This document shows positions 40,774 through 48,096 of a stretch of DNA of 50,189 nucleotides, in pieces. The notes under the pieces were generated by a model. It saw nothing but the letters and a program-made list of their open reading frames with translations. It searched no databases and had not been told where the DNA came from. A program made the translations under genes and the position numbers. Origin of the DNA: Terriglobia bacterium (GTDB taxonomy: Bacteria; Acidobacteriota; Terriglobia; Acidiferrales; UBA7541); assembly GCA_020072805.1 (NCBI GenBank), contig JAIQGC010000044.1:1-50189 (forward strand), written 5' to 3'. Position 1 is the stretch's first letter. Each line of letters begins with the position of its first letter.

Positions 40774-42902
40774 CGGGGCCGCGTCAATTCCTCGACGCGA
40801 AAAGGCTTATGGACGCAGGCCAGACGGTTGCGCTTCAAGAAATCCATGGTGGAAGCGGAGAGCGCGTCCCCGGTAACGAAAAGGAAGCGTTCGCACAGCG
40901 GGCTGCCCTGGCGCTCGAGGGCCTGGTAGAAATGCCGGCCGTCGAGCCCGGGCATTCTCAAGTCGCAAATGATCAGGTCGAAGCTGCGGCGTGCGGCGCG
41001 GCCCAGCGCATCGCCGGCGTCCAGCAGCACTTCCACGTGCATGCCTTCCTCGCGCAGCACGTCGGCGATCAGCTGCGCCACGGTGGGCTCGTCCTCGACC
41101 ACCAGCACGCGCGCTCCCGGCGCGCGGCGCCCGCCGGGCAGGGCTTCCAGCTTGCGCGCCGCCTCGACAGGCGCGGCGCGCTCGGGGCGCTTGCGGAGCC
41201 GCAAGGGAGCCGCCGCGCCCTCCGGCTCCAGCAGGGGCAGTTCCACGGTGAACACCGCGCCGCCGCCGGGCTGGTTGGCCGCCTGGATTTGCCCGCCATG
41301 CTCGCGCACGATCTCCCGCACGATGGAAAGACCAAGGCCGGTGCCTGCGCTGGCCGGCTTGGTGGTAAAAAAGGGATCGAAGATGCGCTCGAGCAGTTCG
41401 GGAGAAATTCCCGGCCCGTCGTCGCTGACTTCCAGCCGCAAGCGCCCGTCCGCACCGCACCGGGTGGTCACGCGAATCACGCCCCGGCCCTCTCCGGGCC
41501 CCTGCTCGATGGCCTGCTGGGCATTGGCCACCAGATTGAGAACCACCTGCTGCAGCCGGTCGGGGTCCGCCGCCAGCAGCGGGGCCTGGGGATCGAGCGA
41601 GGTTTCCAGGCGCACGCGCTGTTCGGGCAGGACCGCGCGGCGCAGTTCGAGGGAGCGCAAGACAATCTGGTTGAGGGAGACTTGGCGGCGATCCAGGCCG
41701 TTTTCCCGCCCGGTGCCCAACAACTGGCGCAGCATGCGCGCGGCGCGGCCGGCTTCGTCGTGGATCTTGCGCACTTCTTCGCTCCGGGCGAACTCCTCGC
41801 GCAGCAGCAGGCGCTGCGCGTAGCCCAGGATGCTGGTGAGGGGATTGCTCAGTTCGTGGGCGATGCCACTGACCATCTGCCCCAGGGCCGCCAGCTTTTC
41901 CGCGCGCGGCAGGCGCGCGGCGCGCGCCACGGCCAGCTCCCCGTCGTTTCCCCGGCTGAGAATTTGCGCGGCCAGGGCTCCCCCGTGGCCGCGGCGAACT
42001 CCCGCCAGCAGCACGCCCAGGCGCGCGCCGCCGGCATCGAGCGGCAGCGCCATCCACTTCTCGCAGGCGTTTCCAGGAAAATCCGCCAGCGGTCCCGCGG
42101 CGGTCACCCGTCCGGTTTCGAAGGCGTCCCGCCATAAACCGCGCAGCGGCTCGCTTTCGATTTGCGGCAGGAGAGACTCTTCCTCCGCGGTCCAAATCAA
42201 CGCCGGAGTTTCCTGTCCCTCTCCGGCCCGCCAGCCCGCTGCCAGAAAGTCCACGCCGGCCTCGTGCGCGCCACGGCGGAGAACTTCGCGGAGGTCCGCA
42301 TACGCATCGCGGGCGCCGCCCGCCAGAACCTTCCGCACAAAGTCAAGTTCCCGCGCGCGCGCTCCCGCGGCAGCCTCCGCCTCCCGGTAATTCAGCGCCA
42401 GCGCCAGCTCCGCGGCAATCTCTTCGACCGCATCCCGCGGCGGAGTTTCTTCCTGATTTTTCCAGCCCGCCAGCACCACCCCGCGCCAGCCGCCCGGCCC
42501 TTGCACCGGCGCCCACAGTACGTGCCGCAGGCCAGCCGTGATCTTGTCGGGGCCCGCAAGCGGGGCCAGCGCCGGCCCGCTGCGCGGCTCCCTCCGCGAC
42601 GGGGAAAAAACTTCCGGCGCGAAGCTTCTTCCCGTGCCGCGCGCTCCTTGCGGGAAAACGGTTTCCAGGCTCAAACGAGACCATTCCCGAGGAGGAATTG
42701 CCCGGGCCGCGTCGCGCACTTCTCCCCGGCAGGAATCATCTCCGGGAGTTTCCGCGAGCCACACGCCGAGGCGATCGGCCCCGGCGCGTTCGCGCAGGGC
42801 GGCCAACGCGGCCTGAATGAGTTCGGCGGGCGAAGCCCCGCGCGCAGCCGCCAGGGCCACTCCCGCTGCGCTGCGCGCTCTCGCCTGTGCTTGTTTGCGC
42901 AT
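40671..42902 (-). CDS. Hybrid histidine kinase (GAF-like, HisKA, HATPase, receiver)
   Basis: A 743-residue soluble hybrid sensor kinase; no membrane helix is visible. The N-terminal 330 residues contain one or two GAF-like regions (LRHVLWAPVQGPGGWRGVVLAG; WMALPLDAGGARLGVLLAGV). The kinase core has the H-box VSGIAHELSNPLTSILGYA, N-box LVLNLVANAQQAIEQG-like (VVLNLVANAQQAI), G1 DDGPGISPELLERIFDPFFTTK and G2 GTGLGLSIVREIV. The receiver has VLVVEDEPTVAQL, phosphoacceptor Asp in DLIICDLRMPGLDG and Lys in VHKPFRVEEL. Similarity ends there: the last 35 residues pass through a palindromic repeat. ATG 42902 follows GGAG; the frame is open to 43043 without a start site. It follows the NtrC-type gene. 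Confidence 0.87.
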   Translation of the reverse strand: MRKQAQARARSAAGVALAAARGASPAELIQAALAALRERAGADRLGVWLAETPGDDSCRGEVRDAARAIPPREWSRLSLETVFPQGARGTGRSFAPEVFSPSRREPRSGPALAPLAGPDKITAGLRHVLWAPVQGPGGWRGVVLAGWKNQEETPPRDAVEEIAAELALALNYREAEAAAGARARELDFVRKVLAGGARDAYADLREVLRRGAHEAGVDFLAAGWRAGEGQETPALIWTAEEESLLPQIESEPLRGLWRDAFETGRVTAAGPLADFPGNACEKWMALPLDAGGARLGVLLAGVRRGHGGALAAQILSRGNDGELAVARAARLPRAEKLAALGQMVSGIAHELSNPLTSILGYAQRLLLREEFARSEEVRKIHDEAGRAARMLRQLLGTGRENGLDRRQVSLNQIVLRSLELRRAVLPEQRVRLETSLDPQAPLLAADPDRLQQVVLNLVANAQQAIEQGPGEGRGVIRVTTRCGADGRLRLEVSDDGPGISPELLERIFDPFFTTKPASAGTGLGLSIVREIVREHGGQIQAANQPGGGAVFTVELPLLEPEGAAAPLRLRKRPERAAPVEAARKLEALPGGRRAPGARVLVVEDEPTVAQLIADVLREEGMHVEVLLDAGDALGRAARRSFDLIICDLRMPGLDGRHFYQALERQGSPLCERFLFVTGDALSASTMDFLKRNRLACVHKPFRVEELTRPRWARVPIRPGPACNCAWPLLPMRPGAWPGTKIPA
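40740..40781. repeat. Intragenic GPD-type palindromic repeat (copy 2)
   Basis: On the minus strand, GGCCCCGGTGGGCGCGGGTC is followed by CCGATAAGACCGGGGCCGGC. It marks the exact point where the kinase receiver domain loses similarity and where the next frame begins (peptide GAGPDKTGAG). It is related to the copies at 21012 and 42530. Confidence 0.6.
42530..42578. repeat. Intragenic GPD-type palindromic repeat (copy 3)
   Basis: On the minus strand the sequence includes GGCCCCGCTTGCGGGCCCCG followed by ACAAGATCACGGCTGGC, encoding LAPLAGPDKITAG in the kinase N-terminal region. The central GGGCCCCGACAAGA matches GGGTCCCGATAAGA of copy 2. Confidence 0.5.
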
Positions 42903-43192
42903 GTTCTCCGTTACGCCCGGCCAAGGACTTCGAGGCCTGCCCGCACCCCAGGGCCGGCAGCCCCGCAAGAATGAATAAGCACAGACCTCGCCAATGCGGC
43001 GCGTTATAACGCTGCGTGTTTTCAATCTCTTAGGGATGCGCAAACAAGCTCTTCGCCGAGAAAAGTTTCATCTCGGCACTTTCCTGAAGACAATTCCCGG
43101 AGTGGGCCGGGTGAGTTTTCAGTTTTCGGCGGTCAGTTTTTAATCAGAAGCGAAGCGCGACGAGTCACGAGTCACGTCTCATCCGTCACGCG

Positions 43193-44581
43193 CTAGTGAA
43201 CGGCGGAGTCCATATGATACAGCTTGAGTTTGCGGTAGAGGGTGGTCTTGCCGATGCCCAGCAGACGCGCGGTGGCCAGTTTGTCGCCGCCGGTCTCGCG
43301 CAGGGTGCGCAGGATGGCGCGGCGCTCGAGTTCTTCAAGGGGCAGCAACTCACCTTTCTCGGGGAGGCGATCGCCGCTGGGATAAATCAGATTGGAAGGC
43401 AGGTCGGCCACGTGCAGGACCGGGCCGGAGCTGAGGGCCACGGCGCGCTCGATGGCGTTTTCCAGCTCGCGCACGTTGCCGGGCCAGTCGTAGGCCATCA
43501 GGCGCTGCATGGCGTCGTTGGAAATGGTCAGCGCGGATTTTTTCGCGTCGCTGAATTTTTCCAGAAACGAGGCGGCCAGGATGGGAATGTCGCTCTTGCG
43601 CTCGCGCAGCGGCGGCAGCTTGACCTGCACCACGTTGAGGCGGAAAAAAAGATCCTGGCGGAATTCTCCGCTGCGGATGGCCTGCTCCAGATCACGGTGG
43701 GTGGCGGCAATGATGCGCACATTGATGGGCCGGCGTTCGGTCGAGCCCACCGGCTTGATTTCGTGCTCCTGCAGGGCGCGCAGCAGCTTGGCCTGCAGGT
43801 CCACGGGCAACTCCCCGATTTCATCGAGGAAGAGCGTGCCGCCCTGGGCGGCCTCGAGCAGGCCCTGCTTGGCATGAAAGGCGCCGGTAAAGGCGCCCTT
43901 GACGTAGCCGAACAGCTCCGATTCGATCAGCGTGGGCACCAGCGCGGAGCAGTCCACGGGAATAAAGGGCTTGTCCTTGCGCGGCCCGGAAAAATGAATG
44001 GAGCGGGCCACCAGTTCCTTGCCCGTGCCGCTCTCCCCCAGGATCAGCACGGGGTAGTCGTGCTGGCTGATTTTTTCCACAAGTTTAAAAACCCGCTGCA
44101 TCTTGGCGGTCATCCCGATGAGACCGCCGAAGCCCGGGCGGGTGCGCAACTGCTCGCGCAGCAGGCGGTTTTCCTGATCCAGGTCCACTACGTGGGCCAC
44201 TTTCAGCAACTCTCTCCGCAAGTCCTCCACGTGAAACGGCTTGGTCACGTAGCCCTTCGCGCCCATGCCCATGGCCTCGACCGCGGACTGGATGGTGCCG
44301 TATTGCGTCAGCATCAACACCACCGTTTGCGGATACAGGTTGCGCACGCGCTGGAGCAGTTCGACCCCGCTGGCCCGCGGCAGCTTCAGGTCGGTGAGCA
44401 CGATGTCGATGGGAAACTGTTCGAGGATTTCGAGGCCTTCCTCGGCGCTGGAGGCCGTCTGTACCTTCATGCCGCAACCCGCGGCCACATCGGCGCAAAG
44501 CTCCCGGGTGGTCTGCTCGTCGTCCACGATCAGGATATTCATGGGGATCGTCGGACGAACCGCAAGCTCTTCGCCTTCCAT
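43193..44581 (-). CDS. NtrC-family sigma-54-dependent response regulator
   Basis: A 462-residue activator. The receiver has MNILIVDDEQTTREL, phosphoacceptor Asp in DIVLTDLKLPRASG and Lys in VTKPFHVEDL. The AAA+ domain has Walker A ILGESGTGKELVAR, the sigma-54 contact loop GAFTGA, Walker B GGTLFLDEIGELP, and the Arg fingers in RQDLFFRLNVVQV. The Fis-type helix-turn-helix ends LATARLLGIGKTTLYRKLK. ATG 44602 heads the open frame but would leave almost no leader after the predicted sigma-54 start near 44604. I therefore prefer ATG 44581; ATG 44542 (MNILIVDD) is also possible. The hybrid kinase gene follows 290 bp downstream on the same strand. Confidence 0.9.
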   Translation of the reverse strand: MEGEELAVRPTIPMNILIVDDEQTTRELCADVAAGCGMKVQTASSAEEGLEILEQFPIDIVLTDLKLPRASGVELLQRVRNLYPQTVVLMLTQYGTIQSAVEAMGMGAKGYVTKPFHVEDLRRELLKVAHVVDLDQENRLLREQLRTRPGFGGLIGMTAKMQRVFKLVEKISQHDYPVLILGESGTGKELVARSIHFSGPRKDKPFIPVDCSALVPTLIESELFGYVKGAFTGAFHAKQGLLEAAQGGTLFLDEIGELPVDLQAKLLRALQEHEIKPVGSTERRPINVRIIAATHRDLEQAIRSGEFRQDLFFRLNVVQVKLPPLRERKSDIPILAASFLEKFSDAKKSALTISNDAMQRLMAYDWPGNVRELENAIERAVALSSGPVLHVADLPSNLIYPSGDRLPEKGELLPLEELERRAILRTLRETGGDKLATARLLGIGKTTLYRKLKLYHMDSAVH

Positions 44582-44614
44582 CTCATAGTCTCTGCTGTGC
44601 ATGTCTACTATTGA

Positions 44615-44631
44615 TGCACTTGGGGTGCCAA
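44615..44631 (-). promoter_or_regulatory. Sigma-54 (-24/-12) promoter of the NtrC-type gene
   Basis: On the minus strand, TTGGCACCCCAAGTGCA matches the consensus YTGGCACGRNNNTTGCW, with GG and GC exactly 12 bp apart. Transcription would start near 44604. The downstream gene encodes a sigma-54 activator, so autoregulation is likely. Confidence 0.75.
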
Positions 44632-44638
44632 TTTGGAA
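44626..44638. promoter_or_regulatory. TTCCA-N3-TGGAA-like site overlapping the sigma-54 promoter
   Basis: TGCCAATTTGGAA is a one-mismatch version of the palindrome TTCCA-N3-TGGAA. It overlaps the -24 element, so protein bound here would block sigma-54 polymerase. Confidence 0.45.
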
Positions 44639-44696
44639 TAAATCATTACCCCTATACGAATCAATCCTTTAGTTACGTCCACGAAACTCCCTTGTA

Positions 44697-44800
44697 TTCC
44701 AAAATGGAACTGAAGTCAATTCCAGAAAGCGAACGAGCAATTTAATTCCTTTAATTTCATGCAATTCCGTTTTGGTACTGCCAAGAATTCCATTATGGAA
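44697..44800. promoter_or_regulatory. Array of TTCCA-N3-TGGAA sites (putative enhancer)
   Basis: Two perfect sites, TTCCAAAATGGAA (44697-44709) and TTCCATTATGGAA (44788-44800, within the 17-bp palindrome AATTCCATTATGGAATT), plus two degenerate ones (TTCCAGAAAGCGA at 44720, TTCCGTTTTGGTA at 44765). Start-to-start spacings are 23, 45 and 23 bp, about two, four and two helical turns. The centres lie about 99, 122, 167 and 190 bp upstream of the sigma-54 start, the normal range for NtrC-type enhancers. Confidence 0.6.
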
Positions 44801-44896
44801 TTGGCGCCTCCTCTCTTTTTCCCACCTTTATTCTCCCCTCCTCGGTCGCTCCTCCAGGAAGTTTTTTTCAATTTGCGGTACACTTAATTTTTATCC

Positions 44897-45814
44897 ATGG
44901 CTGAACTGCATCGCATCGATCTCAACTGGACGGGCCGCCCGCGCTCCATCGCCGCCGGCCTGATCCAATCCAACGGTCAGGTGGCGCTGATTGACCCCGG
45001 GCCCGCGTCCACGCTGGAGACGCTGCGCGGGGCCCTGCTCACGCGCGGCCTGCAGGTTTCCCATCTGAACGCCATTCTACTGACGCACATTCACATGGAC
45101 CATGCCGGAGCCACCGGGACTCTGGTGCGCGAGAATCCGGGGCTGGCCGTCTACGTCCACGAGAAGGGCGCGCCGCACATGGCCAATCCGGCCAAGCTGG
45201 CGGCGAGCGCCAAGCGGCTTTACGGCGACCACTTGCAGCGGTTGTTCGGCGATTTCCTGCCGGTGCCGGCGGAAAACCTGCGGCCGCTGGCGGGCGGGGA
45301 GAGCGTGGCAATCGGGGCGCACAAATTGGATGTCCTCTATACGCCGGGGCACGCTTCGCACCACGTCACCTACTTCGATGCGCGCGAGGGCATAGCCTGC
45401 GTGGGGGATACGGCGGGAATCCGCATCGAGGGCCACTCCTACCTGATGCCGGCCACGCCGCCGCCGGACATTGACCTGGAAGTATGGGAAACCTCGTTGG
45501 GAAAAATTCTGGAACGCAGCCCGGCGCGGCTCTTCCTGACGCACTTCGGATTCGTGAACGACCCCGCCGAGCACATCGCACGCTACCGCGAGGCCCTGCA
45601 TGGCTGGGGAGCGATCATCGGCATCCTCCTGCGCGCCTATGGGGAAGAGGGAGCGCCGGCCGCGTTCGTGGAACAGATGAGCGACGAGATCAGGCGTTCG
45701 GTTTCGCCGGCCGATGCCGAGCATTATCTTTTCAACGGCGGGCTGGAGCTTTCCTGGGCGGGCCTGGCGCGCTACTGGCGCAAGCAGTCGGCGGCTCCCG
45801 CGCCGTCCGCCTGA
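44897..45814 (+). CDS. Metallo-beta-lactamase-fold hydrolase
   Basis: A 305-residue MBL-fold metallohydrolase. The metal-binding motif HIHMDHAG (residues about 64-71) supplies H-x-H-x-D-H. Further ligands are His in YTPGHASHHVTYF, Asp in GIACVGDTAGI and the final His in LFLTHFGFV. This is the full di-metal set of the glyoxalase II-like group. The C-terminal 80 residues form an extra helical part, with YLFNGGLELSWAGLARYW. The substrate is unknown; members hydrolyse thioesters, lactones or phosphodiesters. Its upstream region contains the TTCCA-N3-TGGAA array, so the divergent activator might also control it. It has no sigma-54 box on this strand. It is convergent with the arginase-like gene. 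Confidence 0.88.
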   Translation: MAELHRIDLNWTGRPRSIAAGLIQSNGQVALIDPGPASTLETLRGALLTRGLQVSHLNAILLTHIHMDHAGATGTLVRENPGLAVYVHEKGAPHMANPAKLAASAKRLYGDHLQRLFGDFLPVPAENLRPLAGGESVAIGAHKLDVLYTPGHASHHVTYFDAREGIACVGDTAGIRIEGHSYLMPATPPPDIDLEVWETSLGKILERSPARLFLTHFGFVNDPAEHIARYREALHGWGAIIGILLRAYGEEGAPAAFVEQMSDEIRRSVSPADAEHYLFNGGLELSWAGLARYWRKQSAAPAPSA

Positions 45815-45900
45815 CGCGCTGCGCACCGCGTTTTCTTCCTGACGTCAATCCTACTCTGTGTGATTTTTCCGCTGCGGACTTCCGCGGACGGGAAACCGCT

Positions 45901-46887
45901 TCAGGAAGCGGAGTGGGAAGCGCCCTCGGTGGTTTCCGCGGAGGGTACTTCAGCAGCAGGGCGGCTAAGAGCTTCGGCGCGGGCGGCAAAGGCTTCCGCC
46001 AGCATGTCTACAATCAGGCGGGCGCCGCTTCCGTCGGGGTCTTTATCGGGGTTGTATTGGGCCACGGCCATACCCAGGAGATTTTTTCCGGAGACAAACG
46101 CGCGCAGCGCTTCGCGCGTCTCGTTCCGCCCGAAACCGCCGCTTCCCGGAACATTGACCGCGCCGAACTCCTCCTGGGCCATCACGTCCACGTCGAAGTG
46201 CAGCACATAGTCGCGGGTATCCGCGTGCATGTCGCGCAGGGTCTGCTCCGCCGCCGCTCCCACGCCCTTGCGCTGCGCATCCACCGCCAGTACGCGGCGG
46301 ATCGGCGATTTATCGAGGAACTCCCGCTCGGGCGGGTCCAGGCGCTCGACGCCAAACAGGGTGATATCCGGCTCGCGCACCAGCGGCGGTTCGCCCAAGA
46401 AGCGCACCAGTTCGGCGGCGCCGCGGCCGATGAAATGGGCCACGCCCATGCCGTCGAGGCGTCCGGAAGGCGTCGTCGCCGGAGTATTGAGGTCCGCGTC
46501 GCGGTCGAGCCAGAGCAAATTGACGTGCTTATAATAACGCCGCGCGCCGGCCACCAGGGCCAGGGTCTGCACGCACTCGCCGCCGAGCACCAGCACGATC
46601 GCGCCGGATTTTACCGCCAGTTCCACCTGCAGGCGCAGGTCATTCAATCCCGCAACCACCACGGCGGCGTTGCGCGCACGGGGATGCTCGTCATCCTCGG
46701 CAAAAAAACGCGGAGGGCAGTCGCCCATGTCGGCGACTTCGTAGCCCGCCGCCTGCAATTTTTCCACCAGGCCCGCGGCGCGCAGCGCCACCGGAGCCTT
46801 TTCGAGCCCCGGCGCGAAGGCTGCGGCGCTCGAGGGCGCCCCGATCAGGGCAATCTTCCTGGGCTGACGGACGATGCGAACCGCCAA
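45901..46887 (-). CDS. Arginase/agmatinase-fold protein with altered metal site
   Basis: A 328-residue ureohydrolase-fold protein. Family motifs are recognisable but changed. The GGDH motif is GGECV, so the first metal His is Cys105. The D-A-H-x-D motif is WLDRDADLNTP, with Asp128, Asp130 in place of His, and Asp132. The third motif, normally S-x-D-x-D-x-x-D-P, is HFDVDVMAQ, keeping Asp232 and Asp234. Changing both metal-binding His residues could mean a different metal, a different reaction or loss of activity. The start is TTG 46887 with AAGGAG 7 nt upstream. The last 25 residues are Ala/Ser/Glu-rich. It lies upstream of no obvious arginine pathway gene. Confidence 0.82.
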   Translation of the reverse strand: MAVRIVRQPRKIALIGAPSSAAAFAPGLEKAPVALRAAGLVEKLQAAGYEVADMGDCPPRFFAEDDEHPRARNAAVVVAGLNDLRLQVELAVKSGAIVLVLGGECVQTLALVAGARRYYKHVNLLWLDRDADLNTPATTPSGRLDGMGVAHFIGRGAAELVRFLGEPPLVREPDITLFGVERLDPPEREFLDKSPIRRVLAVDAQRKGVGAAAEQTLRDMHADTRDYVLHFDVDVMAQEEFGAVNVPGSGGFGRNETREALRAFVSGKNLLGMAVAQYNPDKDPDGSGARLIVDMLAEAFAARAEALSRPAAEVPSAETTEGASHSAS

Positions 46888-46982
46888 TGGAGTCTCCTTG
46901 TCCCGTGGTTCTCTGCTACCTGTTCTCTAATTGGCCCGCAAACTTTTTTCGCGCGCGGCCGCGATCGCCGGCCGCTTCGCGC

Positions 46983-47969
46983 TTAGCGTCGCGGCGCCGG
47001 CGCGATGGTGGCCAGTTCCGGCGGCAGCGTGAAGCGCACATCCTCGCGGATCAGATCCAGGTCCTGCTGATCGGTGAACCCAAACGAAGCCAGTCGCTCG
47101 CTGACCTGCTGCACCAGCACCTCCGGCGCGGAGGCTCCGGCGGTCAGGCCGATGCTTTCCACTCCGGCGAGCCAGGCGGGGTCGATGTCCTCGGCCGAGT
47201 CAATCAACTGGGCCTTGACGCCGTGGCGGTTGGCCACTTCCACCAGGCGGTTGGAATTGGAGCTGTTGGGCGAGCCCACCACCAGGATGAGGCCCACGTC
47301 CTTGGCCACCTGCTCGACCGCTTCCTGGCGGTTCTGCGTGGCGTAGCAGATGTCATCACTGGCCGGCCCTAGAATCTTGGGGAAGCGCTGGCGCAGGCGA
47401 GCCACGATTTCCTGGGTGTCATAGAGGCTGAGGGTGGTCTGGGTCAGGAACGCCAGTTTTTCAGGATCGGTTACCTGGAGCGCGTTCACCGCTTCCACCG
47501 AATCCACCACGATGGTCTGTTCGGGGGCTTCGCCGGAAGTGCCCACGATCTCCTGGTGGTCCTTGTGGCCGATGAGGATGATGGTGCGCTTTTCACGGGC
47601 GAATTTCAGGGCTTCCAGATGCACCTTGGTGACCAGCGGGCAGGTAGCGTCAATGACGCGCAGTTCGCGTTCCTTGGCTTCGCCGCGAACGGTGGGGGGC
47701 ACGCCGTGGGCGCTGAAGACCAGCACGGCGCCATGAGGAACTTCCGTGATGGTTTCGACGAAAATGGCGCCGCGCCGGCGCAACTGCTCGACGACGTAGC
47801 GGTTATGCACGATCTCGTGATGCACGTAGACCGGCGCGCCATAGGCTTCCAGCGCCAGTTCGACGATATCCACCGCGCGCACCACGCCCGCGCAGAATCC
47901 CCGCGGGCGCACCCGCAGGAGCACTTTTCCCTTTTTGTCCGGGCCGTTCTTGGTCTGTAGGTTCGTCAT
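46983..47969 (-). CDS. ispH: 4-hydroxy-3-methylbut-2-enyl diphosphate reductase (IspH/LytB)
   Basis: The last enzyme of the MEP isoprenoid pathway, reducing HMBPP to IPP and DMAPP with a [4Fe-4S] cluster. The 328-residue length is normal. The three cluster Cys residues are in RPRGFCAGVVRAV, IDATCPLVTKVH and SDDICYATQNRQ. Substrate-binding motifs are VHHEIVHNRYVVE, FSAHGVPP, LTQTTLS and the VGSPNSSNSNRL Ser/Asn cluster. The N-terminal 15 residues are a hydrophilic extension. IPP and DMAPP feed hopanoids and polyprenyl phosphates, the likely lipids of the cluster at 13.5-24.7 kb. It appears to be a single gene; the two MacB-like genes upstream end 127 bp before it. Confidence 0.96.
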   Translation of the reverse strand: MTNLQTKNGPDKKGKVLLRVRPRGFCAGVVRAVDIVELALEAYGAPVYVHHEIVHNRYVVEQLRRRGAIFVETITEVPHGAVLVFSAHGVPPTVRGEAKERELRVIDATCPLVTKVHLEALKFAREKRTIILIGHKDHQEIVGTSGEAPEQTIVVDSVEAVNALQVTDPEKLAFLTQTTLSLYDTQEIVARLRQRFPKILGPASDDICYATQNRQEAVEQVAKDVGLILVVGSPNSSNSNRLVEVANRHGVKAQLIDSAEDIDPAWLAGVESIGLTAGASAPEVLVQQVSERLASFGFTDQQDLDLIREDVRFTLPPELATIAPAPRR

Positions 47970-48096
47970 AAAGTTAAGGTTGTACGACAGTCCTAGATTT
48001 TACCCTAAACCCCCTCTCGCGGGCCACCCGAGTTTTCTTCCGCTTTTACTCCCGGGAAAACCCTCTTCCATGCACCGCAGGGCAGAAGAAAAACCC

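Noticed and set aside
42903-43043. N-terminal extension of the hybrid kinase
   Set aside because: Sequence is low-quality Arg/Pro-rich with no ribosome-binding site; GGAG precedes the ATG at 42902.
44803-44896. Sigma-54 promoter for the MBL hydrolase gene on the plus strand
   Set aside because: TTGGCGCC at 44801 has no GC pair 12 bp further on, and no other -24/-12 match lies before ATG 44897.
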